Shown: piece after piece, positions 9,168 to 18,216 of the stretch
Numbering within the stretch: the stretch's first letter is position 1
Layout of the letters: the number at the start of each line of letters is the position of its first letter
DNA from: Paraglaciecola polaris LMG 21857
Lineage (GTDB): Bacteria; Pseudomonadota; Gammaproteobacteria; Enterobacterales; Alteromonadaceae
Assembly (NCBI RefSeq): GCF_000315055.1
Contig: NZ_BAER01000044.1
Span: 236,407 to 300,406 of the forward strand
Direction: 5' to 3'
Length of the DNA: 64,000 bases
The notes under the pieces: generated by a model
Databases searched by the model: none
The model's input: only the letters and a program-made list of their open reading frames with translations
What the model was told of the DNA's origin: nothing
Position numbers and translations under genes: made by a program

Positions 9168-12100
9168 ATGGCGCAACAGGCAATGTCTTCAATTCGTTCT
9201 GGGTTCAAATTCCATAAACACGTATTACTGCTTACTTTAATTTCCATCCTGATTATCTTTAGTAGCACTATCGCAGTGTTTGAATTCCAACTGAGCCACT
9301 CTGTTACCAGTGAAGTGAAAAGTGCACTATCTGGCACCGCTGAACAAATTAACCAGCAAGTGAAGGCGCGCCTTGATAACTATCGTCATGACCTGCGATT
9401 TTTGCATGCCACACCACCGGTCACTGGTATGCCCCGAGCGGTTAATAACGGCGGAATCGACCCTCTTGACAGCACATCCTCTGAGCAGTGGCGCAGCCGT
9501 TTGGAAACTATTTTTGCTGCATTTTTACAAAGTAATACTGAATATGACCAACTAAGAGTGATCAGTGCTGATGTCGGCGGTATGGAACTGGTCAGGGTCG
9601 ACCGAGTCGATGGCAAAATTGAAGTTGTTTCTCAGAATCATTTGCAAAGTAAAGGTAAAAGCGATTATTTCAGTGCGAGCTCAACGCTCTCTGCAGGGCA
9701 AATCTATATGTCTCGTATATCTCTAAACCGTGAGTTTGGAAAATTGGATTTTCCGTATCGCCCTATGTTGCGTTTATCACTACCGATTTTTGATGATAAT
9801 GGCACACGCTTTGGCTTTCTCATTGTTAATATAAATGCGCAGCAGCTATTTAATTCCCTAGAAAATATACCTGAATACCCCAACGTATTGATCATGACCG
9901 ACAGTGAAGGTTACTTTTTGATCACGCCTGATGGTGATTACAAATATAGCCGAGATCTTTCGCCTGAACATAAATGGGGTACGATCTTCAATACCACAGA
10001 CACTCTATCGCGGCATTTTACCCAAATCACTTATCAGGCACAGTCGGGACAGTCCTATTACGCATTAAGTCAAAAAGTAGTAGTGGCAGGGGATATAGAA
10101 AGTGGATTTCTTTGGGCCCACCTTATGGTGCCAGAAAGTTATATTCACGATATAGAAATGAGTCGGCGTACCAGTGTTTACGCATTCTTATTTTCGGTGA
10201 CAGCTATTATGCTCATTGTGTTGAGCTTCTTTAACCGAAGTGTCAAAAAAAGTCAGCAATTAGCGGATGAACGAGCGCAATCGGCGGCGATTGTAAACGC
10301 CTCACAAGATGCCATCATCAGTGTGAACGTTACCGGCGAAGTCACCAGTTGGAATAATGCAGCTGAATCACTACTTGGCATGAACGAGCAATATGTCACA
10401 GGTAAAACACTGAAGAATTTAGGCTTATTTGACGATATTCAACTCGGTGACATTTTTGAGCAGCTAAGCGAACGTAACAGCCAACAGCATGCAGAGACCC
10501 AAATCGAAACCAAGCAAAAAGAATGGTTGCACTTATCCTTGTCTTTCTCTGGGATCGCGAATGAAGATGGTGACGTCAAAGGCGTGGCGATTATCGCGCG
10601 AAATGTCACTATCGAGCGCATCGCCGAGGAAAAAATTAAGCAAGCAAACACTGAATTAGAGGAAAAAGTCGCAAGCCGAACCTTAGAACTACAAAAAGCC
10701 AGCCGGGTGAAAAGCGCTTTTATTTCCAACATTAGTCATGAAATGCGTACCCCCCTGAATGGCATAATTGGTACATTGAATTTGGTTAAACGTGAGTCAT
10801 TAAGCGAAAATCAGATGCGCTACATCGAAATGACGGAAGTCAGCGTGAGCTCTTTGTCTGCTTTGGTGAATGATGTACTTGATTTGTCTAAGATTGAAGC
10901 GGGTAAACTCGACTTAGACTTTAAGTCGTTCAACCCCACCAATTTAATTGAAAGCTTATGTGGCAGCATGGCAGTCAAAGCCCAGGAAAAAGGCCTGGAG
11001 TTTATCGTCGATGTGTCTGGCCTAGAGTGTCAATCAATGGTCAGCGATCCACATAGATTCTCACAAATCATGACAAACCTGATTAACAACGCGATCAAAT
11101 TTACCGAAACTGGGTACATAAAAGTAATTGCGCATACTGAATTGACCAGCGATGAGAAACTTGTTTTGCATTGCGCGATTGCAGATTCAGGCGAGGGCAT
11201 AGCAAAAGAAAATCAAGATAAATTGTTCACTGCGTTCTCCCAAGAAGACAGCAGTGTTGCGTCAAAGCATGGCGGTACAGGGCTAGGTCTATCGATATGC
11301 CGTCAGTTAGTGACGCTATTAAAAGGTGAAGTGAGTTTTGAGTCAGAGAAAAACCAAGGTAGTGTTTTTTACTTTTCGATAAGTTCTGATATTAACCAAT
11401 GTAAAGTGGCCAAAGCGATTCCTCAATTAATCAATACCAGCACTGTGGTGTTAATTGAGCACGGTGAATTGTACCGCAGTACATGTCGTATGATTGAAGC
11501 ATTAGGAGGCCATATTTTGGCACCGGAGGCGTTTGCCAGCATGGTTGCGGGTGAAAAAGAAATTGCGACGTTAGAAAACCAACAACTCCCTGATTATATC
11601 GTGGTGGATCAACAGCACCCGTTCTTACTTAGACTAGACGGAGCATGGAAAAACACCATTTCAATCAACAATGGTGCGGCCAAAGTCGTCTTGCTTAAAC
11701 GCGATGGTGAACCCACAGCTTGGCTAGAAAATATTCGCCCGACTGTACTCACCAAACCTATTTTACGCTCAGAGTTTATTCAAAAAGTGGCTACGCTAAA
11801 CCCCGGTGAAGATAGTGAAACGGATGAAATGAACCTAGAAAGTGTTGTTGGCAACGCTCGTGTGACGCCTGAACATCAACACCCTGATATCGATAAAATA
11901 AAGGGTGCTAGAGTATTAGTGGTTGATGACAATGAGATTAACATTGAGGTTGCTAAGGGCATATTAGCTGATTTGCCGATTACGCTTTTTCAAGCGATGA
12001 ACGGTAAAGAAGCGTTGCAACAATTAACCTTAGCACAGCGTAGAGATGAGCCAATCCACTGTGTGGTAATGGACTGCCAGATGCCCATAATGAATGGCTA

Positions 12101-12314
12101 TGAAGCAAGTCAACGTATTCGAAAAGGCGAAGCAGGGGAGATATACAAGGATATTCCCATTATTGCTATGACGGCCAATGCCATGCTAGGCGAGCGAAAT
12201 AAGTGCCTAAGTGCTGGCATGAGTGACTATTTAACCAAGCCTGTTAATGAAGATATAGTCAAAGAGAAAGTCACTAAGTGGACGTTATCTGCGTACCACG
12301 CAAGTGATGAATAA
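9168..12314 (+). CDS. membrane-bound hybrid sensor histidine kinase
   Basis: A 1048-residue inner-membrane sensor. A first helix (about 18-40) and a second (about 335-355) flank a periplasmic sensor domain of about 295 residues, probably a double-Cache fold. A PAS domain (about 370-490) and a short coiled coil (EERIKQANTELEEKV type) lead to HisKA with His524 in ISHEMRTPLNG. The ATPase domain has NLINNAIKFT and GGTGLGLSIC. Next is a degenerate receiver-like region (about 750-880) with no phospho-acceptor Asp. The last domain is a full receiver with VVDDNEIN, Asp969 in VVMDCQMPIMNG and YLTKP. No phosphotransfer (Hpt) domain is fused. The ligand and target regulator are unknown. An alternative ATG at 9183 is possible. 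Confidence 0.92.
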   Translation: MAQQAMSSIRSGFKFHKHVLLLTLISILIIFSSTIAVFEFQLSHSVTSEVKSALSGTAEQINQQVKARLDNYRHDLRFLHATPPVTGMPRAVNNGGIDPLDSTSSEQWRSRLETIFAAFLQSNTEYDQLRVISADVGGMELVRVDRVDGKIEVVSQNHLQSKGKSDYFSASSTLSAGQIYMSRISLNREFGKLDFPYRPMLRLSLPIFDDNGTRFGFLIVNINAQQLFNSLENIPEYPNVLIMTDSEGYFLITPDGDYKYSRDLSPEHKWGTIFNTTDTLSRHFTQITYQAQSGQSYYALSQKVVVAGDIESGFLWAHLMVPESYIHDIEMSRRTSVYAFLFSVTAIMLIVLSFFNRSVKKSQQLADERAQSAAIVNASQDAIISVNVTGEVTSWNNAAESLLGMNEQYVTGKTLKNLGLFDDIQLGDIFEQLSERNSQQHAETQIETKQKEWLHLSLSFSGIANEDGDVKGVAIIARNVTIERIAEEKIKQANTELEEKVASRTLELQKASRVKSAFISNISHEMRTPLNGIIGTLNLVKRESLSENQMRYIEMTEVSVSSLSALVNDVLDLSKIEAGKLDLDFKSFNPTNLIESLCGSMAVKAQEKGLEFIVDVSGLECQSMVSDPHRFSQIMTNLINNAIKFTETGYIKVIAHTELTSDEKLVLHCAIADSGEGIAKENQDKLFTAFSQEDSSVASKHGGTGLGLSICRQLVTLLKGEVSFESEKNQGSVFYFSISSDINQCKVAKAIPQLINTSTVVLIEHGELYRSTCRMIEALGGHILAPEAFASMVAGEKEIATLENQQLPDYIVVDQQHPFLLRLDGAWKNTISINNGAAKVVLLKRDGEPTAWLENIRPTVLTKPILRSEFIQKVATLNPGEDSETDEMNLESVVGNARVTPEHQHPDIDKIKGARVLVVDDNEINIEVAKGILADLPITLFQAMNGKEALQQLTLAQRRDEPIHCVVMDCQMPIMNGYEASQRIRKGEAGEIYKDIPIIAMTANAMLGERNKCLSAGMSDYLTKPVNEDIVKEKVTKWTLSAYHASDE

Positions 12315-12338
12315 ATTCAAAGTTTCAGCGCTTGTGCT

Positions 12339-12647
12339 TCAATCATGTGGCACACAATACAAATCATAGAGTGTAGTAATAATCGCTTTTACTTCTGCAC
12401 TGGCGAGGGTATAGAAAATGGTTTGTGCATCGCGTCTTGTGAGCACTAAATTCTCTCGTCTCAAGGCAGCAAGATGTTGTGACAAACTCGATTGGGGAAT
12501 AGTCACTTGTTGATTAAGCTCAGACACTGACATTTCACCATCATTTAATAAACACAATAATAGCAGTCTATGCGGATTAGCCATTGCCTTTAATAGGGCG
12601 GCTGCTTTATCTGCGTTATCGTGCATGTCCTCAGGTGTCATTGGCAT
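12339..12647 (-). CDS. ArsR-family regulator, BigR/SqrR-like (sulfur sensing)
   Basis: A 102-residue winged-helix repressor from the ATG at 12647; an upstream in-frame start at 12692 would only add residues overlapping the previous gene. The recognition helix is in QSSLSQHLAALRREN. It lacks the metal-binding ELCVCDL box of arsenic or cadmium sensors. Instead it has one Cys in the helix LLLLC (Cys32) and one near the end in DLYCVPHD (Cys98), the two-cysteine arrangement of BigR/SqrR/YgaV persulfide sensors. It is the third gene of an operon with two YeeE/YedE sulfur-transport genes and overlaps the second one, so it likely represses that operon until reactive sulfur links the cysteines. Confidence 0.8.
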   Translation of the reverse strand: MPMTPEDMHDNADKAAALLKAMANPHRLLLLCLLNDGEMSVSELNQQVTIPQSSLSQHLAALRRENLVLTRRDAQTIFYTLASAEVKAIITTLYDLYCVPHD

Positions 12648-13086
12648 TTTCAACGGTTTTACTTTTATATTTAGATGCCAATAGCATACCAATTAGCATT
12701 GACAGTAGGAAAGCAATAATGCCCAGATTACCGCTACTTAGATTGGTAATGCCCGGGCCAGGGCAAATTCCAGTTAATCCCCAACCTATACCAAAAATAC
12801 TTGCCCCGAATAACAAAGGTTTATCAATTTTACGCTTAGTGGGTAGATGAAAATAGTCACCGAGCAGTGCCTTATTTTTGTTGCGAACAAGCACCCAATA
12901 CAGCGGCATATATACCGCGATACCGCCAAGCATCACAAAGGCTAACGCGGGATCCCAGTCACCTAAAACATCGAGAAAGCCAAGGACTCGCGCGGGATCA
13001 ACCATAGTCGAAACCGTTAAGCCCGCACCAAAAAGTAGCCCTGAAATCAGTGCGGTTATATTATTGGCAGTGAAAGCGCGACTCAT
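12631..13086 (-). CDS. YeeE/YedE-family sulfur-transport half protein (PmpB-like)
   Basis: A 151-residue inner-membrane protein with about four hydrophobic helices (about 10-28, 45-68, 90-110, 120-140). It carries the family motif GICPGPG with Cys108, the conserved cysteine of the YeeE/YedE (TsuA-like) family that carries thiosulfate or related sulfur compounds. It is half the size of full-length YeeE and pairs with the preceding gene, whose stop overlaps its start by four bases (ATGA). The same two-gene arrangement with a BigR regulator is known from PmpA/PmpB. The transported sulfur species cannot be read from sequence. Confidence 0.85.
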   Translation of the reverse strand: MSRAFTANNITALISGLLFGAGLTVSTMVDPARVLGFLDVLGDWDPALAFVMLGGIAVYMPLYWVLVRNKNKALLGDYFHLPTKRKIDKPLLFGASIFGIGWGLTGICPGPGITNLSSGNLGIIAFLLSMLIGMLLASKYKSKTVENANDT

Positions 13087-13544
13087 ATCGATAAGTCCAA
13101 AATGTGTCTAGTGACTGCAACCGTTAGGATTGCGCTGAGCATAAAAAATGCTGTCGCTATTATAGAGCGTGTTGAAAATCGGCTAATGCCACATATTCCA
13201 TGACCGCTGGTACATCCTGAACCTAGCTGGGTGCCAAACCCAACGAGTAAACCACCAAGCACCATAATGAGTTCATTTTGCCCAAAAGCCCCTGATTTTG
13301 TATCAAGCACAGTGGTTAAAGATTCAGGCAAAGAATAACCAAAAGCGCTTGTTAAAAGTGGGGCGATTGCTAAGCCTGCTAGAAAGTACCAGCGCCAACG
13401 ATTATTTACAGCTGATGACGAAAATGCAGAGAAGGTAATACCTGAAATCCCCGCTACGCGGCCATTAAACAGCATAAGTGCGAACGCGGAAAAACCAATT
13501 AGGGCACCACCAATGAGTGCTTGAACATATACATCTGTAGTCAT
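13083..13544 (-). CDS. YeeE/YedE-family sulfur-transport half protein (PmpA-like)
   Basis: A 153-residue membrane protein, first gene of the operon. It has about four membrane helices and the family motif GSGCTSGHGICG (Cys111 and Cys118) with several conserved Gly residues. The pair of half proteins presumably forms one transport unit equal to full-length YeeE. Start ATG is at 13544; the palindromic operator lies 20-50 bases upstream. No rhodanese or sulfide:quinone reductase gene is next to it, unlike many BigR operons. Confidence 0.86.
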   Translation of the reverse strand: MTTDVYVQALIGGALIGFSAFALMLFNGRVAGISGITFSAFSSSAVNNRWRWYFLAGLAIAPLLTSAFGYSLPESLTTVLDTKSGAFGQNELIMVLGGLLVGFGTQLGSGCTSGHGICGISRFSTRSIIATAFFMLSAILTVAVTRHILDLSI

Positions 13545-13564
13545 ATTTGATTAAAAACATCAGT

Positions 13565-13595
13565 TAATATCGTTATTCGCGAATATACGATATTA
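13565..13595 (-). promoter_or_regulatory. palindromic operator of the BigR-like/PmpAB operon
   Basis: A nearly perfect 31-bp palindrome: TAATATCGT, a core TATTCGCGAATA that is itself symmetric, then ACGATATTA with one extra base. It begins 20 bases upstream of the pmpA-like start. A -35-like TTGACT lies at 13615-13610 (minus strand), so the palindrome would cover the -10 region, as expected for a repressor site. The internal ATTC/GAAT halves recall sites of BigR/SqrR-type ArsR regulators. Confidence 0.75.
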
Positions 13596-13732
13596 ATAAT
13601 AACTTGTACAGTCAACGCAGGATAAATGGGCGTATTCGTCGCAAGCAGAAAGGCGTTGTATGGCATAAGGTGGTATTGAAAAAGCACTATGTTCAAATTT
13701 AATACAAGAAAATGGATAAGATAAGCTTAAAA

Positions 13733-13760
13733 ATGTCCGATGACAGTTAGCATCGGACAT
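13733..13760 (-). terminator. rho-independent terminator after TonB receptor gene
   Basis: A perfect 10-bp stem (ATGTCCGATG 13733-13742 with CATCGGACAT 13751-13760) and an eight-base loop. Read on the minus strand it is followed by about five T (13732 downwards). Confidence 0.75.
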
Positions 13761-13762
13761 TT

Positions 13763-13796
13763 ACCTAATAAGGCTGACTAATCAGCCTTATTAGGT
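13763..13796 (-). repeat. perfect 15-bp hairpin directly next to the terminator
   Basis: ACCTAATAAGGCTGA (13763-13777), loop CTAA, TCAGCCTTATTAGGT (13782-13796). The stem has no mismatch. It lies two bases from the terminator hairpin, giving two tandem stem-loops downstream of the receptor gene. It has no T-run of its own and may protect the mRNA 3' end. Confidence 0.8.
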
Positions 13797-13814
13797 ATAC
13801 GGTTAAGGGCGTGC

Positions 13815-16511
13815 TTAGAATGTGTAAGCGGCTCTAACGTATACTAAACGACCACGAGGATCATGATGTTTTGGATCATAGCTGAAGTTAGCAGCATCAT
13901 AAACTTCCGGTGGAGCTTCATCAAACATGTTTATTACCCCAAAGGTAACTTCCGCTTGATCATCGCCCAGTTCTGCAAGATACCGATACTGCATATCGAC
14001 AGTCATAAAGGCGTCTATTTTATCTGTTAAGCCAGTTGAGGCTGGTACGACACGCGTATTAGTATAACTGGACACATAATTCAGTCGAGCATAAACACTG
14101 TGTTGATCATTTTTCCATTGGGCGGATAAATTACCCTTAGTTTCAGGCATGGAGCGCGCGAAATTGTTATGGTTGAATAAACCTGACACATCGGTTTTTA
14201 CCCCGTTGATAGGGATGTCATAATTGAGAATGTGCGCAACATTTGCTTTTAATTCGACTTCTCCACTATCTAGTCCCCAGCTGTAGGCCGCTTCGAAATC
14301 AATCCCGCTGGCGTCTATGGTCTCGGCATTAAAATAATTGGTGATGATCCCAGTTAATTCGCTAGTTGGATCCCCTGGTACTAAACGCACTATGTCCGCT
14401 CCATCAGGATCCGCCAATAACTTACCATTAGCGTCTTCTAACGTGATCACGTCTTTGTAATCAACTTGCCAAAAATCTAAGCGCGTTTGCAGTGAGTTGC
14501 TATTCCATACCAGCCCAACGTTATAGTTGGTTGCCTGCTCTGGCTCAAGTGTCAGGCTGCCGTTTTGTGTCTCGCGGATAAACAGTGTGCCGCCTCGTGG
14601 AGCGGGTTTACCATTACTGTCTAAAATAAAATTACCTTCGGCGTCCAGAATGAAATCCTGTACCCCTTTGGTATTCACATTTTGCGCATGAAATTGTGCC
14701 AATGACGGCTCTCTGAAGGATGTACTGACTGAAGCTCGCACTATAAAGTGTTCCGCGGCCTTATAACGCAAGGACAACTTGGGATCTAAACTATTCGCGC
14801 TATCTAAAACTTCATAACGTAATGCGCCATTGAGATCGAGTCCTTCAGCCAAAGGGATTTCGGTTTCAGCAAACACGGCGTATGTAGACCGAGACTCATC
14901 TACGCTATTCACACCACCTAAAAATAGAAAGTCATTGCCAAGAGGATTGCCCTGAGCATCGTAGTTTAAAGTAGAAACGTCATCGGGATCGACTTCATAG
15001 CTTTCACTGCGGATTTGGCTACCTACCGCAAAACTAGCAGTGCCTGCATCCGTTGAGAACCAATCACCGTTTATAACGCCGTCCCACACAATCAATCCTG
15101 TGGTGGTTTTAGAAGAAAATGCAGTGCTCGCCCAATCACGTATCAGCAGGTTATCTTCGGCTAGTGGGTCAAAAGGGTTATAGAGTAAGTCGCCACTGAT
15201 CCCTCCTTGTCCCAATGTCGCTAAATCTAATTTAGAGGGTGATAGGTCGGGTTGGGTGATCTCATATTCATTGGTGCTATAAGCTAACGATGTTAACCAA
15301 CCCCACTCATTACTAAAATCACCATTCAAGCTACCTTCAACTCTAAATGTATTGTTAGCCCTAGGCGCGGGTAGGGTAGTTTCCCTTGCCAACAAAGGAT
15401 AGGGCCTTCCCAACCAAACTACCCCTTGTTCAAATGGATTATTAGGATGGCTAGCGGGAATAGTGGGAAAGGTCAAATTTGGGTATGAAGGTACAGTGTA
15501 GTTATCTAATACATCATAATCTGTATACATGGATGTTAGCTTAAAGGTCATGCTCTCTAGCTCACTAGACATGCCAAAATAAAGTTGCTCACGTTCTTCT
15601 TCATTAACCACGTTGTAATGCAAACCATATTGATATCCACAACGTTCACCATTGACTTGAGCTAATCTAATACCGCCAACAGCTTCGCAATTGGGGTTTG
15701 CGACGTTTTCACCAGCCGTGTAAGTACCAGCATAGGGACCGGATTCTACCGTCACTGGGTTAGGTACGATAAAACTTGTACCTAAGCTACTGATGGCGCG
15801 GTTTACCAGCTCTGGTCGCTCGCGAGAATTTAACGTACCACGACGAAGCATGGTACCGGCAAGAACCATGTGGGTATCGTTATTGACATCTATGCCGCCA
15901 ATAAAGCTAAGGTTGAGGTCTTTTTGGCTGTCATTGGTCGTAGTTTGCCAAGAGCCTTCCACTTTAAAGCCGTCAAAACTGGTGCGTGTAACGAAGTTGA
16001 CCACGCCGGCGACGGCATCTGAACCGTAAGTTGCGGCAGCACCTTCTTTAAGAATATCAACCCGTTGCAGTGCAATAGCGGGGATCGAGCCCGTGTCGAC
16101 AAATACGCTGCCGTCCTGCGCTTTAGCACCGCTGATGGTTTGTCTTTTTCCGTTTATCAAAACAAGAGTGGATGACAAGCCAAGGCCTCTTAAATTGACA
16201 TTAGATGTACCTTGGCTGTAAAAACTAGTGAACGTATCAGGGCGGTTTTCTGCACCACTACTGACAGAAATCTGACTGACGATGTCATTTATATCAGCTC
16301 CCCCTAGGTTCTTAATATCATTGGCGTCAAAGATAGAAACTGGATTCGCCTTGGCAGTATCTGAGCCTTTCACATAGCTACCAGTAATGCGTATTTGTTC
16401 AAAATCTTGCGCGTTTTTGTCAGTGTTGACTTGTTGTGCCATTGCCGCTGGCAGTGCGCTGGCTACGACTAATGCGATTAGCCTTTTTTTAAAGCGTGTG
16501 TTTCTTTGCAT
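13815..16511 (-). CDS. TonB-dependent outer-membrane receptor
   Basis: An 898-residue outer-membrane receptor that imports a bound ligand using energy from TonB. The N-terminus is a signal peptide (MQRNTRFKKRLIALVVASALPAAMAQ, cleavage after AMA at about 25). A plug domain (about 50-175) includes VNLRGLGLSSTLVLINGKR and DILKEGAAATYGSDAVAGVVN. The beta-barrel follows and ends in aromatic Phe (RAAYTF), as required for outer-membrane insertion. It has a TonB-box-like EQIRITGS near the mature N-terminus. Such receptors are abundant in Alteromonadales and carry siderophores, carbohydrates or other ligands. I see no Fur box, so the substrate is unknown. AGGAGA precedes the ATG. Confidence 0.93.
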   Translation of the reverse strand: MQRNTRFKKRLIALVVASALPAAMAQQVNTDKNAQDFEQIRITGSYVKGSDTAKANPVSIFDANDIKNLGGADINDIVSQISVSSGAENRPDTFTSFYSQGTSNVNLRGLGLSSTLVLINGKRQTISGAKAQDGSVFVDTGSIPAIALQRVDILKEGAAATYGSDAVAGVVNFVTRTSFDGFKVEGSWQTTTNDSQKDLNLSFIGGIDVNNDTHMVLAGTMLRRGTLNSRERPELVNRAISSLGTSFIVPNPVTVESGPYAGTYTAGENVANPNCEAVGGIRLAQVNGERCGYQYGLHYNVVNEEEREQLYFGMSSELESMTFKLTSMYTDYDVLDNYTVPSYPNLTFPTIPASHPNNPFEQGVVWLGRPYPLLARETTLPAPRANNTFRVEGSLNGDFSNEWGWLTSLAYSTNEYEITQPDLSPSKLDLATLGQGGISGDLLYNPFDPLAEDNLLIRDWASTAFSSKTTTGLIVWDGVINGDWFSTDAGTASFAVGSQIRSESYEVDPDDVSTLNYDAQGNPLGNDFLFLGGVNSVDESRSTYAVFAETEIPLAEGLDLNGALRYEVLDSANSLDPKLSLRYKAAEHFIVRASVSTSFREPSLAQFHAQNVNTKGVQDFILDAEGNFILDSNGKPAPRGGTLFIRETQNGSLTLEPEQATNYNVGLVWNSNSLQTRLDFWQVDYKDVITLEDANGKLLADPDGADIVRLVPGDPTSELTGIITNYFNAETIDASGIDFEAAYSWGLDSGEVELKANVAHILNYDIPINGVKTDVSGLFNHNNFARSMPETKGNLSAQWKNDQHSVYARLNYVSSYTNTRVVPASTGLTDKIDAFMTVDMQYRYLAELGDDQAEVTFGVINMFDEAPPEVYDAANFSYDPKHHDPRGRLVYVRAAYTF

Positions 16512-17409
16512 TGTGCACTTCTCCTATATTATTGTTTTTGTTATCTAGGCTTAGTCCTGTTGCTTTTGCGGTACTTCACCTCATTGCTTGAATGTTTGAG
16601 AATAGTAAGCGGAGATGAGCTTAAGGGGCATTCCGCTACTAAACAAAGTATTTTAGATAGTGCTTTAGTACAGAGCAGCCTTACAGACCAATATAATCAG
16701 GGGGGCGGGCAATTTATGAACACAGGAAGAGAGTATAAAAAGGGTCATTTTTAATTTGTAAATACACAGTTTTCGTCAATCAATACGTTTTTGTCATAGC
16801 AAGATTGTGGACTTTCCATACTTTACTAGACACTTTTAACGGTGACAATGTCACTTCAAACAGAGATGTTTATGAATAAAGGCGTACGATCCGCCCAAGC
16901 CATTTCAATAACGCGTGAAGTATCAGGCCCCAGTGACTTTTCCTAATTCAAGCTTCATCAAGCCATTTAAGTATCTGAGCGATATGCTTATAGGTAACAA
17001 TCTAAACCCCAAGAACGTTTACGTTAAATATGAAGGCAGGATGATAATATTTAGATATGCAGTCGTTGAAGGGCAATTGATAGTTCCTCAGCAAGATAAG
17101 CAGAGGTAATAATTCATCAATATAGTTAATTTAACATAATATACATTATACGAATATTAGTATTATTATCTGTGTGGGCATTTGAGCTCATTTGAAGCTC
17201 ACTATTACTTTCTATAACTTTTAGGGACTCACAGTGTTTTGGAATCGGCTTTCAAACTCGGTCAATTCACAGTAACGCTAGTGACTTCTAGCTGTCCGAT
17301 TGTGTTCTAATAAAAGTGTTCTAATAAAAGCGTTCTAATAAATTAGTCTCGTGATATGAAAATTCTTCTTGTTTTCGAATAGCACTTAAAACTTGTTTTA
17401 CCGATAACG
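16512..17409. other. long intergenic region, no convincing gene
   Basis: About 900 bases upstream of the TonB receptor. A symmetric GTGACA-N-TGTCAC is at 16842-16854. A GTG-initiated open frame (16915-17109, 64 residues) has no ribosome binding site or recognisable family and is not called. A 14-bp unit repeats three times at 17304-17345. The region could hold remnants of a decayed gene; nothing supports a specific one. Confidence 0.5.
17304..17345. repeat. three tandem 14-bp repeats
   Basis: GTTCTAATAAAAGT, GTTCTAATAAAAGC, GTTCTAATAAATTA in tandem (17304-17317, 17318-17331, 17332-17345). The copies lie 65 bases from the TlpA-like stop, in non-coding DNA. Confidence 0.9.
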
Positions 17410-18216
17410 CTAATTCTCAATAAGTTCTTCTATGGCAGCTTGCAAGCTTGCTGGCGAAACCTCACCAAAATGGCTCGACACCATATTACCGTGTTTGTCA
17501 TAAAACAATGTCATGGGTAACCCGTGAGCGCCCATCATTGTGGCTACATCACCTTGCGTATCTAATAACACGTAGTTAAACGTTAGGTGCATTTGCGCTA
17601 AAAATTGATTCACCGTTGCTGCTGGTTCTCGTTGATTTAACATAATAAATTCAACCTCAGGAAAACGTTCTTCTGCCTGTGAAAATACCGGCATTTCACG
17701 TCTACATGGGCCGCACCAAGACGCCCAAAGATTAACGATAGTTACATTTTGACTGGCAACATGATGTAAGTTAACGCTACTACCTTGGGGGGTTGAAAAG
17801 TTTAAGTTAGGCAAAGACGATTGCTTGTTACCTGCATTGACTATCGCTTGAGTAATGGTAAACAGCAACACAGTCGTTGCCGCTCCGCAAATAAGAATTT
17901 TTCGCTGTTGCGGTTTACGTTGCAATTGAATAATGAGAAATATTAGTCCCGCGATAAAACTGGAAAATGCATCGAATCCTCGGTCTCTAATATCAAGAAT
18001 TTGCCACACAGAGTCGTAGCTTTCAAAGAAGCGCATGACAAACACCAGTCGTCCTACAATCAAGCTGTAGATCACGATACTAACGAGCGAGTCACCTACT
18101 GATATACTTTGCTTTCTTCCCAAGATGGCGATGACTATGAGCCCGACAATCAAGCTAAAAAGAAGAATGAGTGGCGATATTGGAAGCGCGAATGAACCTA
18201 TGGAAATGGATGTCAA
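17410..18216 (-). CDS. membrane protein: degenerate Lgt-like domain fused to TlpA-type thioredoxin
   Basis: A 268-residue fusion. The first 130 residues have about four membrane helices and resemble prolipoprotein diacylglyceryl transferase (Lgt) in layout (GRLVFVMRFFESYDSVW, then RDRGFDAFSSFIAGL), but the Lgt catalytic HGG and the GRxGN signature are missing, so it is unlikely to modify lipoproteins. The C-terminal half is a periplasmic TlpA/ResA-type thioredoxin fold with active site WCGPC (167-171) and cis-Pro in HGLPMT. It should reduce or exchange disulfides at the periplasmic face, perhaps receiving electrons through the membrane domain. The start is a TTG at 18216. The partner is unknown. 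Confidence 0.82.
   Translation of the reverse strand: MTSISIGSFALPISPLILLFSLIVGLIVIAILGRKQSISVGDSLVSIVIYSLIVGRLVFVMRFFESYDSVWQILDIRDRGFDAFSSFIAGLIFLIIQLQRKPQQRKILICGAATTVLLFTITQAIVNAGNKQSSLPNLNFSTPQGSSVNLHHVASQNVTIVNLWASWCGPCRREMPVFSQAEERFPEVEFIMLNQREPAATVNQFLAQMHLTFNYVLLDTQGDVATMMGAHGLPMTLFYDKHGNMVSSHFGEVSPASLQAAIEELIEN

Noticed and set aside
16915..17109. 64-residue plus-strand open frame starting with GTG
   Set aside because: No Shine-Dalgarno site and no recognisable motif; it lies in a long gap but cannot be supported as a gene.
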